Source: CAZVIJ01 sp964626735 (lineage in GTDB: Bacteria > Patescibacteriota > Dojkabacteria > JAOAGR01). Taken from it: DNA of 9,116 bases. Shown piece after piece: positions 1-5,581 of this stretch. Positions within the stretch are counted from its first letter, which is position 1. Each line of letters opens with the position of its first letter. The position numbers and the translations under genes were made by a program. Below the pieces are notes generated by a model that was given only the letters and a program-made list of their open reading frames with translations, was not told the origin of the DNA and did no database searches. Location: contig CAZVIJ010000059.1 in NCBI GenBank assembly GCA_964626735.1, positions 1 through 9,116 of the forward strand, in the 5' to 3' direction.

Positions 1-32
1 AATTTCCTCAGCTTCTCGACCTGCTTTTCATT

Positions 33-233
33 CTAGTCGAATACCTTTGCACGAATTTTCCCGAATATCGCTGTCTTTTTCTTCAACTTCTTTTCTTTTT
101 TGTTTTTGACGCCCTTACCCAAAAGTTCCGCGACTTTCTTTGGATTAAGCTCGTTACCCTTTCGCTCAGGCTCTTTCACGACTGTTTCGGTAGTCCGCTT
201 TGCCTTTTCCTTTTTTGATCCAGATTTTGCCAT
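33..233 (-). CDS. Small lysine-rich protein, or the amber-truncated 5' end of a secA-like gene
   Basis: This reading frame encodes 66 residues, very rich in Lys and Glu, with no membrane segment. The start is the ATG at 233 and has no Shine-Dalgarno before it. The C-terminal residues (AIFGKIRAKVFD) and the open codons after the TAG at 35-33 (NEKQVEKLRK up to the window edge) together resemble the SecA N terminus. The B. subtilis SecA start as I recall it, KMFDPTKRTLNRYEKI, aligns without gaps to KVFD-stop-NEKQVEKLRK. If so, this is a secA gene with an unusual 50-residue basic extension and a nonsense codon (one base from AAG, CAG, GAG or TCG), or a base error. If not, it is a stand-alone basic protein of unknown function. 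It follows the 870-residue surface protein gene by 98 bp on the same strand. Only ten codons support the SecA reading. Confidence 0.5.
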   Translation of the reverse strand: MAKSGSKKEKAKRTTETVVKEPERKGNELNPKKVAELLGKGVKNKKEKKLKKKTAIFGKIRAKVFD

Positions 234-277
234 ATTGTCTTTGTACGTGTGTTAGTAGATTACTATCAGTATTTCGA

Positions 278-286
278 ATGATACCA
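278..286 (-). promoter_or_regulatory. Possible extended -10 element for the 66-residue frame
   Basis: Read on the minus strand this is TGGTATCAT, matching the extended -10 form TGnTATnnT, about 45 bp before the ATG at 233. The -35 position 17 bp upstream (CTTAAA) is poor. The rest of the 98-bp gap holds only an AT-only inverted repeat at 298-313 (ATTTTT, 4-nt loop, AAAAAT) and no convincing terminator, so read-through from the upstream 870-residue gene is equally possible. Confidence 0.2.
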
Positions 287-331
287 GATTTAGGGAAATT
301 TTTAAGTAAAAATGCGGATTTTCAGCTTTGG

Positions 332-2944
332 CTATTTAGAGATCCTGAACCAGGTGTCGCTGCCCAATGCGATACTTTGAACCCATTTGCCGTTGGCATC
401 CTTCCATTCGGAGACCGAGGTGATCTTTCCGGTTGCTTCTTTCGGCAAATTGAGCGTATTCCTCGATACCTTGTTCCAGTTCGAAATCCTGCCGGTAGCG
501 GTAAAGCTTCGGTACCACAGGTAATCGCCCTTGACCCAAATATCGATAAGCAGATTGTTGTCCGACTTATATGCGGTTCGTCCATCGGGAGGGAAGACCT
601 CTGAAGGGATTCCGTAAGCCCCTTGGGTTAAATCGACCGATACGGGGGTCCACGCGTCAGGTTTAAACCAGGAGGGTATCGTTCTCGTCCAACCTTTCGA
701 ACCTTTGGTAACCCCTTCGACGATTTTGCCGTCAAAACCCTGATACATTACGCGAGTCTCGAACGGCATAGATTCCCCAGGGTATCCGGCAGACGTTAAA
801 TTCAGACCCTCTGCAGGCGAGTAGGGCATGGTCGTTCCGAAATCCTTATAGTTTGAAGTAATACGATTCCAACCTCGTGTACCTTTCGTAATAGAATCGT
901 ACCATTGGTTAGTTTGAGTTTTGAAAACGACTCGAGTCGTATACGGCAACGCCGATGAAGGAATGATAGGTGAACCGGCAAGCGAAATCTTTTGCCACCC
1001 GTTCCAAACGATCTTGTCGGGCAGCGTTGAGACAGAGTTATATGGGGTAGGGACGGTAACGGATGAACCAATGGCTTGTGAAGTACTAGTCGATGCAACA
1101 GGAGCTTCACTCAGGGCGTACCGCTTGAATAGGAACCTGCCAACCAGCAAGTTATTATACTGTCCAATGCTACGGGCAAGAGGGGAACTACCGAATGTCG
1201 TCCCGCCGCCGCAAGTACCATCCGATGCGTTAAGCGGTACAGTTTTTAACCCGTTCAGCAGCAGCGAATACTGGTCAAGCAGTTCGTACGCCTTGTTTTG
1301 ATCTCGTTGATTTATCAGAAACGATAGGCCGGGTAGCAATGTCGCGAAAAGCTCGCCCGCCGTCTCTCCGGTATTGCTCACGACTCTTCCCGTTACCGGA
1401 TTCTTATAATACAAGTATGTCTCGGATGGTGACGTCCTACAGCTCGATTTTATGCTTTTCGGCTGGTACATTTTGAGTACAGCCTCGTTGAATCCGCCAT
1501 TTGATGTATCGACGTATGACTTTCCATCTTTTGATGTGGTTGATTTGAAAACCGTGTATAAATCCGTAGCGTTTTCCTTAAATGGAGAAGGCATCGCGCC
1601 CCACGACCTCGTACTCGCCAGCAGAGAATAGTGTTGGCCTAAGTTATACGTAAGGCCCACCATATCGGCGCTTGCGTTTCTCCCGCGACTATATTGGTAA
1701 AATTCCCTCGTACCGCCCGTGCAAGCGTCGAGAGGATCTCTCGACTCAAGCGATACCTTTCCATCGCACCAACCTGCAAGAGCACGAAGGGGATATCCGT
1801 ATTCATTAAGTATCGAAAAATCAGTGCTGGAATTATTGAGATCGAAAGCGGTTGCATAACCGGCGGCCTTCAGGGCAAAATCGTACATGAACTTATACTG
1901 CTGTCCTTCATTCAATGCGAGCTTTGCGGCATCGGCAAGACCAGACATAACGAACGTAAACGCATAGGGATCCCAGCCTTGGGGTAAGGGGACGCCTGCT
2001 GCTGTTCGCCTTCCCAATGGATCAGACCAGCCTATCCCGTTTTGGGGATTGTAGGCAGTATTTTGTACGAGAATGTATGGTTTACCGGCGCTTTCGCTCG
2101 CCCAATATTCTGCGTTGTTCCAATACTCCGTACGGAGCGAACCGTCAGCGTGGATCATATATCCGGTCGCTATTTTCGAAGCCACAGCGGCACTTACCTG
2201 GCGTACGCGGTCATACAGATTGATCGTCTTGCAGTTCTTGCCGGCATCGAATGGGGTCTCGAGGCTCGTACAATACTCTCGAGGCATGACGCCAGTCGAA
2301 ATGCCCCATCCTAGAGAAGAGTAGAACCCTGAAGAATCGGCAAGATATCGGGTTGCAACCATTGTATCCCTCAGCTTATAGGTGTACTCAGGATCAACAA
2401 ACGAAATCTTCGCAATCAACGGATATTCTGGACCGGTCGTCGCATAATCGAGCAGCAGCGTCTGAAGGTAATAGTTCGTCGCAGCCTTTTTCCGATCTTC
2501 ATTCGATCCTGCTTGTAGATATTTCAAAGCATAATGGTTGGCGAAAACGATACTTCCGGCACCAACGCAACCGCGCCAGCTAATCCAATTGTCGAGACTC
2601 TTATCGGAGGCGGAAGGTTTCGCTCCGCAAAACAATTGGGCCTGCTTGTACGCGACATCGTCCTGCGTCGCCTTGGGATTAAGCTGGGCAACTCGATCGA
2701 AAGCCGGCTGAATGTCTCGAGTAAAAATAGCATTGGATAGGTCAGCGATTTGGGAGTTGAGCTTTGAGAAACGGGAATCGAGATTGCTGCTTGCCACCGA
2801 AGCATTTGATCTTTGCTCGGTTGATATGACATTAACTCTACGGGTTATATACACAGAACCAACAGCCCCTAATACAATAAGAAGCAGGAATCCAACAGCC
2901 AAAAGACGTTTTTTTCTACGTTCGGACTGATAGAAATGCATCAT
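332..2944 (-). CDS. Large membrane-anchored surface protein with C-terminal repeats, function unknown
   Basis: This gene encodes 870 residues and I do not recognise the family. A basic N terminus (SERRKKR) precedes one hydrophobic segment at residues 14-33, so the protein is probably anchored in the membrane with the rest outside. Residues 40-80 are polar and may be helical or coiled-coil. Residues 100-610 form a large domain rich in Trp, Tyr and aromatic-Gly motifs. It carries eight Cys in four close pairs (106/126, 225/238, 393/408, 502/578), suggesting local disulfides and an oxidising location. A Thr/Ser/Pro-rich linker (about 612-645) leads to four degenerate repeats of about 50 residues (646-870). 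The start has two consecutive ATGs (2944 and 2941) and no Shine-Dalgarno. It is transcribed divergently from rnhA. The Trp-rich middle domain could be an (alpha/alpha) barrel like those of some carbohydrate-active enzymes, but no catalytic motif is clear. Host attachment or glycan binding is an inference. Confidence 0.9.
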   Translation of the reverse strand: MMHFYQSERRKKRLLAVGFLLLIVLGAVGSVYITRRVNVISTEQRSNASVASSNLDSRFSKLNSQIADLSNAIFTRDIQPAFDRVAQLNPKATQDDVAYKQAQLFCGAKPSASDKSLDNWISWRGCVGAGSIVFANHYALKYLQAGSNEDRKKAATNYYLQTLLLDYATTGPEYPLIAKISFVDPEYTYKLRDTMVATRYLADSSGFYSSLGWGISTGVMPREYCTSLETPFDAGKNCKTINLYDRVRQVSAAVASKIATGYMIHADGSLRTEYWNNAEYWASESAGKPYILVQNTAYNPQNGIGWSDPLGRRTAAGVPLPQGWDPYAFTFVMSGLADAAKLALNEGQQYKFMYDFALKAAGYATAFDLNNSSTDFSILNEYGYPLRALAGWCDGKVSLESRDPLDACTGGTREFYQYSRGRNASADMVGLTYNLGQHYSLLASTRSWGAMPSPFKENATDLYTVFKSTTSKDGKSYVDTSNGGFNEAVLKMYQPKSIKSSCRTSPSETYLYYKNPVTGRVVSNTGETAGELFATLLPGLSFLINQRDQNKAYELLDQYSLLLNGLKTVPLNASDGTCGGGTTFGSSPLARSIGQYNNLLVGRFLFKRYALSEAPVASTSTSQAIGSSVTVPTPYNSVSTLPDKIVWNGWQKISLAGSPIIPSSALPYTTRVVFKTQTNQWYDSITKGTRGWNRITSNYKDFGTTMPYSPAEGLNLTSAGYPGESMPFETRVMYQGFDGKIVEGVTKGSKGWTRTIPSWFKPDAWTPVSVDLTQGAYGIPSEVFPPDGRTAYKSDNNLLIDIWVKGDYLWYRSFTATGRISNWNKVSRNTLNLPKEATGKITSVSEWKDANGKWVQSIALGSDTWFRISK
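335..1009 (-). repeat. Four degenerate protein repeats at the C terminus of the surface protein
   Basis: Four units of about 50 residues lie at residues 650-695, 707-755, 765-814 and 823-870. Units 1 and 2 are clearest: both have a Pro followed by TRV, a variable polar stretch, then TKG, two residues, and GWxR. Unit 3 ends KGDYLWYRSF and unit 4 ends GSDTWFRISK, so the closing pattern is (K)G-x-x-x-W-x-R. The spacing and the W/R-rich beta-like pattern suggest small beta-sheet repeats or blades of a propeller-like module. The repeats are divergent at DNA level and are not a recent duplication. Confidence 0.7.
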
Positions 2945-2953
2945 TACTGAACC

Positions 2954-2982
2954 AGTCTAGGATAACCGTTGATGTCTGTAAA
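2954..2982 (-). promoter_or_regulatory. Candidate promoter of the 870-residue surface protein gene
   Basis: On the minus strand TTTACA (2982-2977) is followed after 17 bp by TAGACT (2959-2954), nine bases before the ATG at 2944. Transcription would begin only a few bases before the start codon. An overlapping TATCCT (2964-2959) is a better -10 hexamer but lies only 12 bp from this -35. The -35 is one arm of the palindrome at 2977-2992. Confidence 0.35.
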
Positions 2983-2992
2983 TATGTTTACA
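2977..2992. promoter_or_regulatory. 16-bp palindrome in the divergent promoter region (possible operator)
   Basis: The sequence TGTAAATATGTTTACA is a 6-4-6 inverted repeat near the middle of the 77-bp gap between the surface protein gene and rnhA. Each arm read outward is TTTACA, so it can supply the -35 element to both divergent promoters. A dimeric regulator bound here would block both. No regulator gene is present nearby, and the site may simply be back-to-back promoters. Confidence 0.45.
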
Positions 2993-3015
2993 TCTCAAAG
3001 AGAACCCAATATCCT
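2987..3015 (+). promoter_or_regulatory. Candidate promoter for rnhA and the GH18 gene
   Basis: TTTACA (2987-2992), a 17-bp spacer and TATCCT (3010-3015) match a sigma-70-type promoter. The ATG of rnhA begins only six bases after the -10 element, so the predicted transcript would begin at or next to the start codon (leaderless mRNA). This fits the missing Shine-Dalgarno. Confidence 0.45.
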
Positions 3016-3021
3016 ACATCC

Positions 3022-3465
3022 ATGAACACCGTAATCGTCTACACCGACGGAGCATGCTCCGGAAACCCTGGTCCAGGTGGATTTGCCGCTATCGTAATCG
3101 CCCAAGGGAAAGAACATATCATTAAAGGCGGCGACAAGAACACCACCAACAACAGGATGGAGATGATTGCGCTTATCGAGGCGTTACAATACGTACAAAG
3201 CAATCACAAGGACGAACGGATTGAAATCCATGTTGACTCACAATATGTATTGAAAGGCGCGACCGAATGGCTACCCGGTTGGAAACGGAAGAACTGGAAA
3301 GCAACTTCAGGTCCTGTGAAGAATAGGGAATTATGGGAACAGATAGATTCGCTCATGCAGGGACTCACGCTCAAGTGGATTTGGGTAAAAGGGCATGATG
3401 GTGAAAAGTACAATGAAATGGCCGATGAGATCGCCGTAAGCGAAGTCGAAAATCATCGAAAGTAA
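3022..3465 (+). CDS. rnhA: Ribonuclease HI
   Basis: This 147-residue protein has the usual size of bacterial RNase HI, a cytoplasmic enzyme that cuts the RNA strand of RNA-DNA hybrids (R-loops, replication primers) using two Mg ions. The catalytic carboxylates are all present: D9 in YTDGACSGNPGPGG, E47 in NNRMEM, D72 in HVDSQY and D135 in the NEMADE motif, with the helper H125 in KGHDG. The basic protrusion (handle region) that binds hybrids is seen at about residues 84-95 (PGWKRKNWK). The start is the first ATG, where the protein begins directly with the first beta strand, and it lacks a Shine-Dalgarno. It ends in two consecutive TAA codons. The GH18 gene follows after 29 bp on the same strand and may be co-transcribed, although the functions look unrelated. 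Confidence 0.96.
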   Translation: MNTVIVYTDGACSGNPGPGGFAAIVIAQGKEHIIKGGDKNTTNNRMEMIALIEALQYVQSNHKDERIEIHVDSQYVLKGATEWLPGWKRKNWKATSGPVKNRELWEQIDSLMQGLTLKWIWVKGHDGEKYNEMADEIAVSEVENHRK

Positions 3466-3494
3466 TAAATAATATTTTATGGTATAAACAAGCT

Positions 3495-4709
3495 GTGGCG
3501 TGGTCCAATACTCTATTAAAAGCTGGGATGTTCCTGGGAGTTGTGGCCTTCACTGTTTCTGCATCTGTTATCGTAAAGGATAAATATGCCTCAAAGCAAC
3601 TAAATCTCACTGGAACGGCAGAGGCGAACCAGAATATCGTAAGCCCAACGTTATACCCGACCACTAAAGTACTTGGAGCTACGACAGCTCCCCCAATAAG
3701 CCCTACCACTACCGTTCTCCCCACGAAGAACGAGGCTAAATTCTCACCACCTAGTTCAAACGTAGATATCTCTCAAGTCAAAATCGGGGGCTGGATACCA
3801 GGATCAGATTTCCAAGCCGGTTTGGAGACAGTAACGGAACGACGACTGCAAGTTTACCAGGCGCATCTCGCTGCAGCGAGCGTTGTAGAAAGCGGGGAAA
3901 TCTCGTATTCGTCATCCATGGATCAAATGGTAAAGAATCTCAACGATGGCGAAATAAAATTCGGGCTTAACGTCATATCCTCTAATTTCAACGGCTCTTC
4001 TAATTTCCTTAAAGATCGGGCAAAAAGGCAACCGCTTTACGACAAGCTGCTTTCCATGAAACAGACGAGCAAATACTTCGAATCGTGGAACATTAATTTT
4101 GAGAATATGCACCTGCCGGAAAAAGATGCGTACTTTACATTCCTCAAGGAAGCGAAAGAATTCAGTAGCGCAAACGGTTTAACGCTCTACGTCACGGTAT
4201 TCGCCAAATTCGACAAGGATCCCAATATGTTCGAGACGAAGACGATCCACGACTATAAAGCTATTTCTCAATACGCTGACTATATCATCGTCATGGGATA
4301 CGACTACCCAATGACGAACGGCAAGAATACCGAACAATACGAGCCTAACTCACCCAACCCATGGCTCGACGATGTTCTCAACTATAGCGTAAGGCAAGTT
4401 CCGCCCCAAAAGCTCATACTCGGACTACCGCTGTATGGTTACGGGTTCAACACCAAGAGCAAAACGACTCAAATCAAATCTGCCTATACGTATAACCAGA
4501 TAAAAAACATTATCAAGATCAACGATACGAGCCCTCTATATGATGAGAAAACCGGCGAAATGTACATAATACGGGGCAACGAAAGAATCATCTACGACAA
4601 TAAAGATACGCTCGACACCAAGAAAAGAATCGCCCTCAAATACGGAGTCGATAAGGTATTCTACTGGAGATTCGGTAGGGATGAGGGTATAGGGTTCCAT
4701 GACCAATGA
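3495..4709 (+). CDS. Membrane-anchored GH18-family glycoside hydrolase (YaaH/SleL-like) with altered catalytic motif
   Basis: This gene encodes 404 residues. GTG at 3495 is chosen as start because it gives a short basic N terminus before the hydrophobic segment (about residues 11-27); an internal ATG at 3528 would leave almost nothing before it. A Thr/Pro-rich linker (about 50-90) precedes a GH18 TIM barrel from about 95. Barrel signatures are IGGW at 97-100, the beta-4 region at 194-204, MGYDY at 267-271, LILGLPLYGYGF at 307-318 and FYWRFGRDEG at 389-398. The usual DxxDxDxE motif reads ESWNINFE (196-203). The acid/base Glu203 is kept. Asn at the second Asp is common in the spore-cortex YaaH group, but Asn201 replaces the Asp that assists catalysis. 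The family cleaves chitin-like or peptidoglycan GlcNAc linkages outside the cell. This copy may be slow, have shifted specificity, or only bind glycan. There is no LysM domain. Confidence 0.85.
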   Translation: MAWSNTLLKAGMFLGVVAFTVSASVIVKDKYASKQLNLTGTAEANQNIVSPTLYPTTKVLGATTAPPISPTTTVLPTKNEAKFSPPSSNVDISQVKIGGWIPGSDFQAGLETVTERRLQVYQAHLAAASVVESGEISYSSSMDQMVKNLNDGEIKFGLNVISSNFNGSSNFLKDRAKRQPLYDKLLSMKQTSKYFESWNINFENMHLPEKDAYFTFLKEAKEFSSANGLTLYVTVFAKFDKDPNMFETKTIHDYKAISQYADYIIVMGYDYPMTNGKNTEQYEPNSPNPWLDDVLNYSVRQVPPQKLILGLPLYGYGFNTKSKTTQIKSAYTYNQIKNIIKINDTSPLYDEKTGEMYIIRGNERIIYDNKDTLDTKKRIALKYGVDKVFYWRFGRDEGIGFHDQ

Positions 4710-4718
4710 GGCGCCAGG

Positions 4719-4747
4719 TTGCCAAGATTTGAAATCTGTAAGATAAT
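4719..4747 (+). promoter_or_regulatory. Promoter of tRNA-Glu
   Basis: TTGCCA (4719-4724) and GATAAT (4742-4747) are separated by exactly 17 bp, and each differs from consensus at one position. The predicted start lies about six bases before the mature tRNA at 4760. A 6-bp inverted repeat (TAATTC, GAA loop, GAATTA; 4744-4758) overlaps the -10 and ends one base before the tRNA; it may be coincidental. Confidence 0.65.
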
Positions 4748-4759
4748 TCGAAGAATTAC

Positions 4760-4834
4760 GACTCCATCGTATAGCGGTTAGTACATCGCCCTCTCACGGC
4801 GGTAACAGGGGTTCGAGTCCCCTTGGAGTCACCA
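4760..4834 (+). tRNA. tRNA-Glu (anticodon CUC)
   Basis: A full cloverleaf can be folded. The acceptor GACTCCA pairs with TGGAGTC over seven base pairs. The D arm is GTAT/GTAC with loop AGCGGTTA. The anticodon stem TCGCC/GGCGG holds the loop CTCTCAC, giving anticodon CTC, which reads GAG. The T arm AGGGG/CCCCT has loop TTCGAGT. The discriminator A4831 and the CCA tail (4832-4834) are encoded. The gene lies 50 bp after the GH18 gene with its own promoter. Its 3' end is two bases from the stop codon of the oppositely oriented M23 peptidase gene. Confidence 0.96.
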
Positions 4835-4836
4835 TT

Positions 4837-5580
4837 TCACAAATATCCCAAAGGATCGACATCAAACCAGGTTCCGTTTACCTTCTTGTAGACCGAATAG
4901 TGAACATGCGGCCCGGTGGCATACCCAGTTTCTCCCATAATCCCGATAGGAGTTCCAGCAATTACATTCGCACACGTTCGAAGAGGAATAAAGTTTAATT
5001 GTTGATGGTGATACAATGTACGGAATTTACCGTCGAAAGATTCTACCGTGACGGTATATCCGTTAGTGAGGTCACCATAGCTGCAAGCTTTCCCCGATAA
5101 CGTCGAGAACACAATAGGGAGCCCGGTACGTTTATACGCTTGGTTCGAAGTATAGTACTTCTTGCTCGGCACCATATCGAGGGCATCATGCCAATGACCG
5201 AACTCATGGTAGTACGATTCATCATGATAGTAAGCGGTAATCGTCATATCATCCCGCTCTCCGAAAGGTGTATGGTTGGGAACCATTGAGTCTTCAATGC
5301 TCGGTTCTCTGTATTCAGCTATCAAAGATAACGTTGGGAAATTCTCGTAAGCCAACGATGCATCACCTTCGGCTGACTTCCCATTACCAAAAAACATCAG
5401 AGGAATAAGCACGATCGCAAGCAGCCATACGACCAGCTTAGCCTTGTTTTCCTTCAAGACGCGTGATACCGCTTGTGATACTCCTGGCACCGTGAGCAAG
5501 CGGTGGACAATAACATCTATGGCTATATCGACTAAATAATCAAGTATATTTACGACTGTTCCTAATCCGTTAGTTTCCAT
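4837..5580 (-). CDS. Membrane-anchored M23 (LytM-type) peptidoglycan endopeptidase of the T4SS operon
   Basis: This gene encodes 247 residues from the ATG at 5580. That start is preferred over an in-frame ATG at 5649 because it follows the VirB4 stop by one base (TAG-C-ATG), which suggests translational coupling; the longer form would overlap VirB4 by 68 bp. An amphipathic N-terminal region (1-45) precedes one transmembrane segment (about 48-65). The rest is outside the membrane. The M23 zinc site is complete: H131 and D135 in HDALD, and the second motif GETGYATGPHVHY with H225 and H227; H191/H192 match the usual third-region His. Enzymes of this family cut peptide cross-links in peptidoglycan. 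At the end of a T4SS operon it probably opens the wall for the secretion channel, the role filled by VirB1-type lysozymes in other systems. It could instead attack a neighbouring host cell wall. Confidence 0.9.
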   Translation of the reverse strand: METNGLGTVVNILDYLVDIAIDVIVHRLLTVPGVSQAVSRVLKENKAKLVVWLLAIVLIPLMFFGNGKSAEGDASLAYENFPTLSLIAEYREPSIEDSMVPNHTPFGERDDMTITAYYHDESYYHEFGHWHDALDMVPSKKYYTSNQAYKRTGLPIVFSTLSGKACSYGDLTNGYTVTVESFDGKFRTLYHHQQLNFIPLRTCANVIAGTPIGIMGETGYATGPHVHYSVYKKVNGTWFDVDPLGYL

Positions 5581-5581
5581 G

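Noticed and set aside
33..35. TAG reassigned as a sense codon in this genome
   Set aside because: No internal TAG occurs in the large genes, and TAG ends the VirB4 and surface protein genes, in the former one base before the next start.
298..313. Inverted repeat ATTTTT-AAGT-AAAAAT after the surface protein gene as a terminator
   Set aside because: The stem has only A-T pairs and no adjoining T-run beyond the stem itself, so it is too weak to call.
921..1301. Plus-strand open frames inside the 870-residue gene (for example 126 codons at 921-1301)
   Set aside because: They lie wholly inside a well-supported gene on the other strand and have no domain-like composition or promoter.
3371..3724. 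117-codon minus-strand frame across the rnhA-GH18 junction
   Set aside because: It is antisense to RNase HI motifs and the GH18 anchor, both of which are clearly coding.
4744..4758. 6-bp hairpin just before tRNA-Glu as a terminator of the GH18 gene
   Set aside because: It is AT-rich, has no T-run, and overlaps the tRNA promoter -10, so chance or a promoter feature is more likely.
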